Source: Planctomycetota bacterium
GTDB taxonomy: Bacteria > Planctomycetota > Phycisphaerae > Tepidisphaerales > Tepidisphaeraceae
Length of the DNA stretch: 34,509 nucleotides
Direction: 5' to 3'
Assembly (NCBI GenBank): GCA_039182125.1
Contig: JBCDCH010000042.1
Location: 1 to 34,509, forward strand
The notes below the pieces were generated by a model. It saw only the letters and a list, made by a program, of their open reading frames with translations, was not told where the DNA came from and did not search any database. Below, one piece after another: positions 23,122-31,420 of this stretch (the stretch's first letter is position 1; each line of letters begins with the position of its first letter). The position numbers and the translations under genes are program-made.

Positions 23122-23664
23122 ATGCCCGAACAGCTCGTGCAAATCGTCTACTGGATCGGGCTCACCGCATGGGGCGGGGCAACGCTCGTGTTCGTCGTCG
23201 CGCTGCCGGCGCTCTTCGCCGAGGTCAACCGTCACGACCCGACCATGCCGCGACTGCTCAGTGCGGAACTTGCCGGCGAACATGCCGGCGTACTCAACGG
23301 CGTGCTCGTCGACACCCTCGCGCATGTCGTGCTGCGGATCGGCGGGTTCGCGGCGTTGTTGTTGGGGTTCGCCGTGCTCGGACGGTGGGGACTCGCGCTG
23401 CGGACCGGGGCCGACAGCGGCGCGTACATCCGACTCGGCGTCGCGACGGCTCTGTTGTTGGGCGCGGCGGCCGTGTTGATCTATGGCCTGTTGCGGGTCC
23501 GCCCAAGAGCCGCAGGCGCGACCGACGCCCTGCTCACCGCCAACGACGATCCCGAGCATGTCGAAACCCTCCGCAACAACTTCGCCGCCACGCACCGTGA
23601 GCTGACCACGATCGTGCAGATCCAGTTGCTCGTGCTGCTGGGCATGGTGCTTTTCGGCGGATGA
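23122..23664 (+). CDS. Four-helix membrane protein, DUF4149-like
   Basis: The 180-residue protein has about four hydrophobic helices (roughly 8-31, 69-86, 99-119 and 162-178). The first carries YWIGLTAWGGATLVFVVALPALF, which resembles the start of DUF4149/COG5615 proteins, and the third helix contains GAAAVLIYGLL. No catalytic motif was found. It starts 6 bp after the moaE stop, so it is probably in the same transcript. Function is unknown; family assignment is from memory of the first helix pattern and is uncertain. Confidence 0.65.
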   Translation: MPEQLVQIVYWIGLTAWGGATLVFVVALPALFAEVNRHDPTMPRLLSAELAGEHAGVLNGVLVDTLAHVVLRIGGFAALLLGFAVLGRWGLALRTGADSGAYIRLGVATALLLGAAAVLIYGLLRVRPRAAGATDALLTANDDPEHVETLRNNFAATHRELTTIVQIQLLVLLGMVLFGG

Positions 23665-23735
23665 ACCCTTTCTTGGCCCCATTCGGTGCCAGCCGACGCG
23701 TGTGTGGTTGACACGCAAAATATCGAACCGATGCT

Positions 23736-23752
23736 CACCGGCGTCGCCGGTG
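23736..23752 (+). repeat. Perfect hairpin in the leader of the glycine-zipper gene
   Basis: CACCGGC and GCCGGTG surround a 3-nt loop, giving a very stable 7-bp stem 40 nt before the ATG at 23793. A TTGACA at 23708-23713 precedes it, though no good -10 is visible at the right distance. It could be a 5' mRNA stabiliser or terminator of the upstream transcript. Confidence 0.45.
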
Positions 23753-23792
23753 CGTGTCGAACCCGGACAGGGAACACTTCAAGGGAAACTCT

Positions 23793-24344
23793 ATGAGCCA
23801 ATCTCAACTGATCCAACGGGCCGCGGTCTGCGGCATTCTTTTGACCGGCGTGACTCTCGGCGGCTGCACGAAGGAAGGCGGCGCGATCGGCGGCGCCATC
23901 GGCGGTGCGGTGCTCGGTGGTGTCATCGGCCACCAGATCGACGACGACAACGGCGCACTCGTGGGCGCGTTACTCGGCGCGGCCATCGGCGGCGGTGCGG
24001 GCTATTTCATCGGCAAGGAAATCGAAGAACGCCGCGAGGCCGATGAGTACGAAAAACGGCAGGCCGAGGAACGTTATCGGGACTTCCGTGACACCCTGCC
24101 CGAAGAACAGCTCGAGCAACTCGAAGAGTCCGGCGGCGACAACAACACCCGTGTCGCCCAGAAGGTCGAGGAAAACACCTACATCCTCGTCGACCCCGCC
24201 ACCGGCGAGGCGGAAGACACCGCCTACGTCTTCTCCGACGAAGGTCTGGCCGACATCCAATCCGCCCAGCGTCAAGGGCAGGTTCCCAAGCTCGACGAGT
24301 ATCAGGTCGTCTTCGCCCCCGACGACACGCTGCCGACAAGTTGA
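23793..24344 (+). CDS. Glycine-zipper lipoprotein
   Basis: This 183-residue envelope lipoprotein has signal peptide residues 1-30 with lipobox LGGC. Residues 35-80 form two glycine-zipper helices (GGAIGGAIGGAVLGGVIG and ALVGALLGAAIGGGAGYFIG) of the type that packs or inserts in membranes, as in SlyB/OmpA-like glycine-zipper proteins. A charged helix (EERREADEYEKRQAEERYRD) and a soluble acidic domain follow. GTG 23754 is in frame, but the ATG at 23793 has AAGGG 7 nt upstream and starts the signal peptide. It is followed by the hairpin at 24369-24421, then the kinase gene. Function is unknown; a role in envelope integrity is likely for the family. Confidence 0.8.
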   Translation: MSQSQLIQRAAVCGILLTGVTLGGCTKEGGAIGGAIGGAVLGGVIGHQIDDDNGALVGALLGAAIGGGAGYFIGKEIEERREADEYEKRQAEERYRDFRDTLPEEQLEQLEESGGDNNTRVAQKVEENTYILVDPATGEAEDTAYVFSDEGLADIQSAQRQGQVPKLDEYQVVFAPDDTLPTS

Positions 24345-24368
24345 GCCGCCGAGCCGAGGATCGAGAAC

Positions 24369-24421
24369 GAAGATTCAGGAGATGAGAAGCACATCGTCGT
24401 GTATTCTCCTCCTGAATCTTC
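24369..24421 (+). terminator. 13-bp inverted repeat between the glycine-zipper and kinase genes
   Basis: GAAGATTCAGGAG at 24369-24381 and its perfect complement at 24409-24421 flank a 27-nt loop. No T-run follows (TGTTTC only), so a classical terminator is uncertain; an mRNA structure in the kinase leader or a protein-binding site are alternatives. The repeat is less GC-rich than its surroundings. Confidence 0.5.
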
Positions 24422-24457
24422 TGTTTCGGCCCCGACGTACACCCTTCACGCACATTC

Positions 24458-27334
24458 ATGCCTCGCACCGATGCCCACCTCGACGACCCCGTGCTCGCGG
24501 GGTTTCCGCTGCAGTCGGGGTTTCGGATCGTGCCGCCGACGATCATCATCGAACGGCTCGGCGAAGGTGCCGCGGCGGTCGTCTATCGCGCCCGGCACTA
24601 CAACCTCGACACCGACGTCGCGATCAAGGTGCTCCGCAAGGATGTCGCCGCGAACAACCCCGACCTCGTCGCCCGCTTCCAGCGTGAGGCGAAGCTCGCC
24701 GCCCAGATCCGCAGCGAGAACCTCCTCGCCGTTCTCGACACCACGGACTACAACGGCACGCACTACACGGTGATGGAGTTGGTCGACGGCGAGAGCGTCG
24801 AGGGCCGGGTCCAGCGCCGCGGGCCGCCGACCGTCGCCGAGGCGTTGACGGTGACCCTGCACACCGCCAAGGGCCTGGCCGCGCTGCACCGCAAGAAGGT
24901 CGTCCATCGCGACATCAAGCCGAGCAACATCATCCTCTCCCGCGCCGGCTCGACCAAGCTCGCCGACCTGGGCATCGCCAAGCAGCACGAACAGTTCGAC
25001 ACGCTCGCCACCCACGCCAACGCCATCCTCGGCACGCCGCAATACATGGCCCCGGAGTTGTTCGAAAACGCGAGCAACGCAGGCGAACGTTCCGACGTTT
25101 ACGCGCTGGGTCTGACGCTGGCGTTCATGCTCACCGGCGAGCACCAGCACATGGGCAAGAGCCTGCCCGAAATCATCCGCGCGGTCTGCGACGGCGAGGC
25201 GTTCGACTTGTCCAAGCTCGATGTCGCGGTCAGCGACGACTTGTGCGTGCTGGTCAACCGCATGACCGCCCAGCGGGTCGACGAACGCCCGTCAACGCAA
25301 GAGGTGTTGCAGCTGCTCTCGCCGGTGCTGCTCGAGGTCGGCGGACAGGCCGAACTTGCCGACCCGCAGGCCAACAGCGCCTTCGGCACCAACGACATCC
25401 CCAGCCGCCTCGACCGCGACCGCATCTCCGAAATCCGTGCGGCGATGTCCACCGGCTTCGGCCCGCAGTACCCCGCGACCGTCGCCGAGAGCGGCGGCTA
25501 CACCCCCACCGTCGCCGAGTCCGGGCCCCAACCCGGGGCCGTCCGCATCCCCGCCGACCTGCAAGCCGACAACCGCCCGCCCGCGCCGCCGACCATGACC
25601 ACCGGCAGTGGCGGACGCGGCAAGTGGCTCGTGCTCGCCGTCGTGCTGCTGTTCTTCCTGTTGATCGCGAGCATCGGCGGAGTGCTGGGGGCGGGGCAGA
25701 TCGTGCACGGCGACTACCTTGCCTACACCGGGCTGGGTTCCGAAAAGGTCACGCCGACAGCCGGTGACGATCCGGCCGATGATGCCGCGCGGGCAGCCGA
25801 CCAAGCCGCCGCCGATGCCGCGAACGCCGCGGATACCGCCGGCGAAGGTGACGGTGATGATCCTGACCAGCCCGATGATCGGTCCGACCCGCCGGTGGCG
25901 AACCAGCCACCGGTCATCAGCGCGATCGGGCCACAGACCGTCGTGGCCGGCCAGACGCTCGGGCCGATCCAGTTCCGCGTCACCGACGACCGCACGCCCA
26001 CCGACAAGCTCGTGCTGCGGTTCAAGACCGACAAAGTCAACGTGCTGCCGAGCTCTCTGATCAAGGAGTTCGGCCAGATCGGCGGCGGTGAAGACCGGGC
26101 GATCATCATCGAGACGATCCCGAACACCGCCGGCCAAACCACCGTGACCGTCTCCGCCAAGGACCTCGACGGCGCGACGGGCCAGACGACGTTCGAGTTG
26201 GAGATCACACCGGTGGCCCCGACCCGTAACACACCTCCGACGCTCGCCGGCCTGCCCGAAGCCGCTCAAGGCAAGTTCGACACCATGGTGCTCCAGTTCG
26301 AGTTCACCCTGACGGATCAGGAGTCGCCCGACGACATCGCGGTGCGAGCGACCTCGTCGAACACGTCGCTCATTCCCAGCGCTTCGGCCAGACGTGACGA
26401 CGCGAATCGCACCAAGTGGTGGTTGACGCTCGTGGCCAACCCCGCGGCGTCGGGTGAATCCCAAATCGACATCGTCGCCACCGACAAGGACGGCGAACGC
26501 GCCACACACCGGATGCGGGTCACGATCAACCGCGAGCCACCGATGAGCCAGCACTTGGCCGATGCCCAGGCGCTGGCCAAGGAGCGACGGTTCGAACCGA
26601 TGCTCGACAAGCTGTTGAGCGCCGCCCGCCAAGCCAAAACCTTCGCCGAGATCCGTGAACTCCGCGACGTTTCGGAGCCTTTGCTGCGTGAACTGCGTGC
26701 CGAACTTTCGGACCCCGACCAACGCGAACGGCTTATCCCCGGGCTGCGGTCGGAGCTGCTCACCCTCGCCGAGGTCACCGACGGCCCGACCGCGCGCTTG
26801 TTGATCGTCGAGACGATTCTGCGCTACAAAGATCCGCCATATGGCGTGCAGTTGGTAGGGGTTCGAGACGTCACCAGGATCCAGGATTTCGGGCTCGCAC
26901 TGTCGAACGCGGTCGAAGCGGCCGAGGGCGGCGAGGTCGAAGCCATGGTGTACGCCGGCGACATTCTCACGCAGCACCAAGCGGGCGGCCCGAACCGGCG
27001 TTTGGCCGACGTGAAACTCGGCGCGACGTACCTGCAGCGTGGGGCCGATCAGAATCACGTCCCGGCCATGGCGCGCCTGGGCATTTATCTCCGACAGGCC
27101 GCGGTACAACGCCCCGAGGGTGATCGACAACGTGCCATCCTGCTCAACGATGCGACAAGCTTACTGCAGCGCGCGGCCAACGCCGGCCACGCCGCCGCCG
27201 CCCACGAGTACGCGATTTACCTGCTCAACTACGCTAACGATCAGAACGCTGGCCTGCGCTACCTCCGCCAGGCCGCCCGTGCCGGCTATCCCCCCGCCGT
27301 CGCCGGTGCCAAGCAGCTCGGCATTTCATACTGA
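24458..27334 (+). CDS. Transmembrane Ser/Thr protein kinase with Ig-like and Sel1-like repeats
   Basis: This is a 958-residue receptor-like kinase. The cytoplasmic kinase domain (about 28-290) has LGEGAAAVVY, Lys57 in VAIKVL, Glu77, HRDIKPSN (150-157, Asp152), DLG at 170-172 (in place of DFG) and APE at 198-200, so it should be active. After a Pro/Thr-rich linker, one transmembrane helix lies at about 388-412. An Asp/Ala-rich segment follows, then two Ig/cadherin-like domains (about 482-590, starting NQPPVISAIGPQTVVAGQ, and 591-690, starting NTPPTLAGLP). A helical stretch leads to a C-terminal Sel1-type repeat block (about 815-957: LQRAANAGHAAAAHEYAIYLL). No strong ribosome site precedes the ATG. 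It is convergent, 17 bp apart, with the MotB-like operon. The ligand and substrate are unknown; the neighbouring FHA proteins suggest phosphothreonine readers. Confidence 0.9.
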   Translation: MPRTDAHLDDPVLAGFPLQSGFRIVPPTIIIERLGEGAAAVVYRARHYNLDTDVAIKVLRKDVAANNPDLVARFQREAKLAAQIRSENLLAVLDTTDYNGTHYTVMELVDGESVEGRVQRRGPPTVAEALTVTLHTAKGLAALHRKKVVHRDIKPSNIILSRAGSTKLADLGIAKQHEQFDTLATHANAILGTPQYMAPELFENASNAGERSDVYALGLTLAFMLTGEHQHMGKSLPEIIRAVCDGEAFDLSKLDVAVSDDLCVLVNRMTAQRVDERPSTQEVLQLLSPVLLEVGGQAELADPQANSAFGTNDIPSRLDRDRISEIRAAMSTGFGPQYPATVAESGGYTPTVAESGPQPGAVRIPADLQADNRPPAPPTMTTGSGGRGKWLVLAVVLLFFLLIASIGGVLGAGQIVHGDYLAYTGLGSEKVTPTAGDDPADDAARAADQAAADAANAADTAGEGDGDDPDQPDDRSDPPVANQPPVISAIGPQTVVAGQTLGPIQFRVTDDRTPTDKLVLRFKTDKVNVLPSSLIKEFGQIGGGEDRAIIIETIPNTAGQTTVTVSAKDLDGATGQTTFELEITPVAPTRNTPPTLAGLPEAAQGKFDTMVLQFEFTLTDQESPDDIAVRATSSNTSLIPSASARRDDANRTKWWLTLVANPAASGESQIDIVATDKDGERATHRMRVTINREPPMSQHLADAQALAKERRFEPMLDKLLSAARQAKTFAEIRELRDVSEPLLRELRAELSDPDQRERLIPGLRSELLTLAEVTDGPTARLLIVETILRYKDPPYGVQLVGVRDVTRIQDFGLALSNAVEAAEGGEVEAMVYAGDILTQHQAGGPNRRLADVKLGATYLQRGADQNHVPAMARLGIYLRQAAVQRPEGDRQRAILLNDATSLLQRAANAGHAAAAHEYAIYLLNYANDQNAGLRYLRQAARAGYPPAVAGAKQLGISY

Positions 27335-27351
27335 CCCGCGCGGCCGCGTGC

Positions 27352-28542
27352 CTAGCGCAGCGCATCCTCGTTCACGATCCGGGCGTTCATGCCGGCGGGA
27401 ATCAGCACCTGTTCCATCACCCACAATGGCGGGTCCGCCGGGTCGCCGTTGGCGTCGACATACTCGACATAGAACCCGCCCCCCGGGTCGTAGCTGCGCA
27501 GGATGTTTTTGAGTTGCTTGGCCGTCATCGAGAGTCGGCCGACACGGACACGCCCGACGCCGTTGGCGGTGAAACGGACCCAGTTGCCGTTGGTGTTGGC
27601 GCGCGGGTGAACGGCGCGGAAACGTTCGTCGATCAGGTCGTGGTGGTAGGTCGGGTCGGTGCGGGTCGGCCCGTAAGAAAAGTTGAGTTGTTCTCGGTAC
27701 GCGTTGAGCACATCGGCCCGCATGCGCTTGGTGTTGGCCTCGTGATCGTCGTACCACGTGGTGCTGCCGAAGTCTCGACCGCCGATCAGATCACGCAGAC
27801 GCCGCGCGGCGCCGGGTCCAGCGCCGACTTCATTCTGAAACCGCCACGCCAAGTACACCGCCGACGCGACCGCGCCGTTGACGACCATGTGCTCGTCGTA
27901 ATCGACAAAGCCCAGGTCGGGCGCCATGAGCAGAAACTGCTCCAACGGCATCATCGTGATCTGGTCATCGAGAACGGCACGGCAAAGCTCGCGCACCGGG
28001 TCCGGGCCGTCTGTCGTGCGCGTCCCGCTGCGGTTGAGGTACCAGCGTGCGTTGATGTCAGCGTCGGTCCACGCGACCCAAACGTCGCCCTCGATCGGCA
28101 GTGCGATCAAATTGAAATACGTCTGCCCGGTCGAACCCTGAAAGCGGTTGGGAAAGACCAACTCGTTGGTCGCGTCCGCCGCCGCGGCAGCGGCGTCGGC
28201 CAGGGCACGCTCGGCGTCGGCCTTGGCTTTGGCGGCGAGTCGGGCGAACTCGGCGGCGGCGCGACGGAGTTCATCCTCGGCGGCGGCTTTGTCGGCTTGG
28301 GCTTGTGCGGCAAGCCTCGCCGCGTCGGCCAGTTCGGCACGCAGCTGCTTGGCGTCGGCGAGGGCTTGGTCGAGTTGTTCCGTCGGCACCAACGCCGCGC
28401 CGCCCGCGCCACCGCCGCCGGCTTGTCCGAGCTTGAGCACCAGTGCCATCACGATCACGATGAACAGCACCAGCGTGCAGAAGATCAAGTCACTGAACGA
28501 CTCGTAGAACGAACCCTCGGACCGTCGCGGGACGAGCTTCAT
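27352..28542 (-). CDS. MotB/ExbD-like channel subunit without a recognisable OmpA domain
   Basis: This is a 396-residue inner-membrane protein. Residues 1-17 are cytoplasmic and 19-42 are the single transmembrane helix. The motif SFSDLIFCTLVLF carries Asp18 in the position of the proton-binding Asp of MotB, ExbD and ZorB. A Gly-rich hinge (39-49) and an Ala/Glu/Lys/Arg coiled coil (about 52-125) follow, then a periplasmic domain of about 270 residues that I do not recognise. The MotB/OmpA peptidoglycan-binding signature is absent; the last 60 residues (TAKQLKNILRS, VEYVDANGDP, MEQVLIPAGMNARIV) faintly resemble the ExbD fold. The ATG overlaps the stop of the MotA-like gene (ATGA), so the two are made together. 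Confidence 0.78.
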   Translation of the reverse strand: MKLVPRRSEGSFYESFSDLIFCTLVLFIVIVMALVLKLGQAGGGGAGGAALVPTEQLDQALADAKQLRAELADAARLAAQAQADKAAAEDELRRAAAEFARLAAKAKADAERALADAAAAAADATNELVFPNRFQGSTGQTYFNLIALPIEGDVWVAWTDADINARWYLNRSGTRTTDGPDPVRELCRAVLDDQITMMPLEQFLLMAPDLGFVDYDEHMVVNGAVASAVYLAWRFQNEVGAGPGAARRLRDLIGGRDFGSTTWYDDHEANTKRMRADVLNAYREQLNFSYGPTRTDPTYHHDLIDERFRAVHPRANTNGNWVRFTANGVGRVRVGRLSMTAKQLKNILRSYDPGGGFYVEYVDANGDPADPPLWVMEQVLIPAGMNARIVNEDALR

Positions 28543-29327
28543 CCCGCACCGTCCATGCGTCGGTAGTACCCCTCGCCCTCGAGCCGCGCCGCCGTTCGGC
28601 GCATCGCCGGCAGGACGTACACCTCGGTCAGTTCCGAGAGGTGGGCCATGAACCGGAGGATGTTGGCATCGATCACGTTAGTGAGAATGCGCAGCACCAC
28701 GCCGCCGAAGATCGCGCCGAAGAGCGTGGTGTAGAACGCGGTGGAGAGGCCGCTCACCGTGATCTGCATCTGGGTCTGCAACGCGTCCATGTCCGACGCG
28801 TCGGTGCCGAGGACGCCGCTGAGCCCGCCGATGGAAATGAGCAGGCCGATGATCGTACCGATGAGACCGAGCGTGATGAGGATGCTGCCGAGCAGTTCGA
28901 CGACCTTGTTGCGTGCGACGAGCCGGGCGTGGGTGATCTCGATCAGCGAGTCCTGCTGGATGTTGGTGTCGGAGAGGAAGATCGTGTGCAGCGACCGGAT
29001 GTGCGAACGAAACACGCTCGGCTCGCTGTGCTTGAGAAAGTTGGCCACGTCGTTGAGTTCGACGAGCTGCTTGACCTGCTTGCTCGCCAGCTTCGCCTCA
29101 CGGTCGAGGCTGCGAATGTCGTTGAAGCTCTTGATCAACGCGCCGAGGAACAGCGCGACGATGACGATCACCATGTAGTCGAGCCACGGCACGATCCGCC
29201 CGAACCAGTACGCTCCGGCCAAAACGCATCCGCCGATCAGGCATACGAAAAACCACAGTAGCCACTGCCACTTGCCGGTGATGCCCGAGAGCTGGTTGGG
29301 GTAGGGCGACTCCATGGCGCGGGTCAC
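28539..29327 (-). CDS. MotA/TolQ/ExbB-like proton channel subunit
   Basis: This 262-residue protein has four transmembrane helices (about 20-42, 46-66, 144-170 and 186-213). Between the second and third is a charged cytoplasmic loop. The third and fourth hold the family signature: LGSILITLGLIGTIIGLLISI and VSGLSTAFYTTLFGAIFGGVV, with small residues and Thr lining the ion path. It should form the pentameric ring around a dimer of the MotB-like protein and use the proton gradient to drive motion. GTG 29327 overlaps the TGA of the FHA-protease gene (GTGA); ATG 29315 is an alternative. Its stop overlaps the motB-like start. No flagellar or TonB gene is near. Confidence 0.85.
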   Translation of the reverse strand: MTRAMESPYPNQLSGITGKWQWLLWFFVCLIGGCVLAGAYWFGRIVPWLDYMVIVIVALFLGALIKSFNDIRSLDREAKLASKQVKQLVELNDVANFLKHSEPSVFRSHIRSLHTIFLSDTNIQQDSLIEITHARLVARNKVVELLGSILITLGLIGTIIGLLISIGGLSGVLGTDASDMDALQTQMQITVSGLSTAFYTTLFGAIFGGVVLRILTNVIDANILRFMAHLSELTEVYVLPAMRRTAARLEGEGYYRRMDGAG

Positions 29328-31288
29328 TTCTTCCGTGCCTGCACGACGATGTAATGCACCTTCGTCGGCATGAGGCTCGACACCTTCACGGGGATGGTCA
29401 GCTCGGTGATGTTCGGCTCGGCGACGTGGAAGAAGCTGCCGTAGTAGGCGTTGACGAACTCCTCGGGGCCGACCGGGACGCGATTGATGCCTTCGGTGTC
29501 GTTGCCGATGATGAACTGCATGCCATGGCCGCCGCGCTCACTGCAGACGACCATGACGACCGGGCCCTGGCCCTTGACGATGATCTCCTCCTGGATCGGT
29601 GCCCGGCCCAGATCGAACGAGCCTTCGTTGACGACCACCAACTCCCGCCCGGCCATGACCGCCGGCATGTTCGCACGCAGCGCATCGAACTCGCTGCTTG
29701 CCAGGACTTTCATGAACCGCTGCGGGTCTTCGATGCCGCGCTCGAAGAGCGACTTGAACCGCGCTTCCCAGGCTTCGTTCCGCTTGGCCTGAGCTTCGGT
29801 GGCTTCGCCGTCGCGTAGCTCGGTGAGATAGCGGACCGGGGCCGCATAGCCGAAGCCCGACACCGAGAGCCGCGACCCGTCGGCGGAGATGCCCTGCATG
29901 TCGTTACCGAAGTTGAGCGCGACGACCTTGCCTTCGCCGTTGACGATCGGACTACCGCTGGCACCGCCGAGGCTTGGCAGGTCGTGACGGATGAACACTT
30001 CGCTGCCGCTGGTCGAGTCGTCGAGCGCGAGGCCGGAGAAGCCGGTAAGCGCGCCCTTCTTGGTCACCGGCGTCGGCGCGTCGTAGTTGACGCTCACACC
30101 TTCGGCGGGGAAGCCGGCGTAAGCGACCGACTGCCCGGGCCGGAGGGACACTTCGTCGGCCAGTTCCAACGGCGGTACCTGCTTCGCGATGTCGTCCTCG
30201 TGGACCATCATCAACGCAACGTCCGCCCCGCCGACCATCGGCATGAACGATCCGTCGGCCGGGAAGTACGGCCGGTACGCACGGTACAGCTTCGTGAAAC
30301 TCTCGTACCCCGGATGCAACTTGTAGTCGACCATCCGCAGGTCGTTGTCGGTACTGCCGCGACGGGCGACGACGAACTCGTCGTCGGTCAGGTCCTTCAT
30401 CATCTCGGCAACGTGGGCGTTGGTCGCGAGCTTGCCGGGCTCGAGACTCCACGCGGTACCGCTTCCGAGCCGGACGGGTTTGCCGTCGACGTTGCGGTAC
30501 TTGATGACCATGTAAACGCTGCCGCGGGTATCGGCGATGACTTGCTCCCAGCGCTCCTCGCTGGTCGGGCCCGATGTCTTGAGCGCGAACCAGCCGGCAA
30601 CGCCAGCGATGAGAATGAGCGAGAGCACGCCGACACAACCGAGCGCGGTGAGGGTCCGCTTGCGTTCCTTGCGAGTGGTTTCGTGGACCACACCCATGAG
30701 CGTGTTGAGGCCGACGGTCTGCTTGCCTTGCGGCAGGCCGGCGATCGCGCCCGGGGCGCCGGGCTTGTGGGCCGGCCGACTGGCGGCGGGCTTGGGCGGG
30801 CCACCGAACGGACGGACCGAGGGCGTGTCGGCGGCCATCGCGTCCTCGAACGCCTGCCCCTGCGGCACCGGCCCGCCACCCACCATCGTCGCCGGCCCGG
30901 CGGCATCGACCTGATCGGCGAATTTCACCAACAACGCCGGACCGCCCTGCCCGAGCGTGAGGCGGTCGTTGACGCCGAGTGGCGTGGGCCGCTCGACCTT
31001 GACACCGTTGATGTACGTCCCGTTGCGACTGCCGCAGTCGTTGACGACGATCGCCCGGCTTGAGGCCGTGTCACCGTCGGAGGATTTGACCTGGATCTCG
31101 GCGTGCTTGCCGCTCACGAGCGTGTCGACGTTGACGTCGAAGACGATGTCGTTGTCCTCGCGTCGGCCGAGCGTGATCACGTCCTTGTCGAACGTGTCTT
31201 CCCGACCGGCGAGGGAACTGTTCGCGTGACGAATGATGATCTTGTTGTCGTCGGTCATTGGATCGTCGGGCATGTGGTCGTCGGGCAT
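29324..31288 (-). CDS. FHA-domain, transmembrane, trypsin-like protease
   Basis: The 654-residue protein joins three modules. A cytoplasmic FHA domain (about 15-125) has GRREDND at 41-47, SGKH at 59-62 and the phosphothreonine-contacting SRNGT at 87-91. A Pro/Gly linker and a transmembrane helix (about 213-236) follow. Next is a periplasmic trypsin-like S1 domain with GSGTAW, His292 in TNAHV, Asp356 in GGADVAL and Ser444 in GASGSPIV, a complete triad. The last 110 residues are beta-rich and unrecognised. The start is decided by GGGAGG 5 nt before ATG 31288 (the long open frame to 31717 is an artefact). Its 3' end overlaps the MotA-like gene. FHA recognition of a phosphorylated partner that controls the protease or motor is inference. 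Confidence 0.87.
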   Translation of the reverse strand: MPDDHMPDDPMTDDNKIIIRHANSSLAGREDTFDKDVITLGRREDNDIVFDVNVDTLVSGKHAEIQVKSSDGDTASSRAIVVNDCGSRNGTYINGVKVERPTPLGVNDRLTLGQGGPALLVKFADQVDAAGPATMVGGGPVPQGQAFEDAMAADTPSVRPFGGPPKPAASRPAHKPGAPGAIAGLPQGKQTVGLNTLMGVVHETTRKERKRTLTALGCVGVLSLILIAGVAGWFALKTSGPTSEERWEQVIADTRGSVYMVIKYRNVDGKPVRLGSGTAWSLEPGKLATNAHVAEMMKDLTDDEFVVARRGSTDNDLRMVDYKLHPGYESFTKLYRAYRPYFPADGSFMPMVGGADVALMMVHEDDIAKQVPPLELADEVSLRPGQSVAYAGFPAEGVSVNYDAPTPVTKKGALTGFSGLALDDSTSGSEVFIRHDLPSLGGASGSPIVNGEGKVVALNFGNDMQGISADGSRLSVSGFGYAAPVRYLTELRDGEATEAQAKRNEAWEARFKSLFERGIEDPQRFMKVLASSEFDALRANMPAVMAGRELVVVNEGSFDLGRAPIQEEIIVKGQGPVVMVVCSERGGHGMQFIIGNDTEGINRVPVGPEEFVNAYYGSFFHVAEPNITELTIPVKVSSLMPTKVHYIVVQARKK

Positions 31289-31420
31289 GGCGGCCTCCCA
31301 TGCGATGTTAAAGCCGGTGCGGGGCCACGCAATCGAAACCCAGACCCCGTCGGCCACGAACCGGCCATCCCGGTCCGGCACTTTTGTCCCCCCGTCTGTC
31401 GGTTGCACGCATGGGCCGGC

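Noticed and set aside
25292-27130. 612-codon minus-strand open frame inside the kinase gene
   Set aside because: Shadow of the kinase frame in high-GC DNA. The kinase, transmembrane and Sel1 motifs are all on the plus strand.
27352-29327. Zorya defence system
   Set aside because: Only MotA/MotB-like proteins are shared. There is no ZorC, ZorD helicase or ZorE nuclease nearby, and the partners are FHA and kinase proteins.
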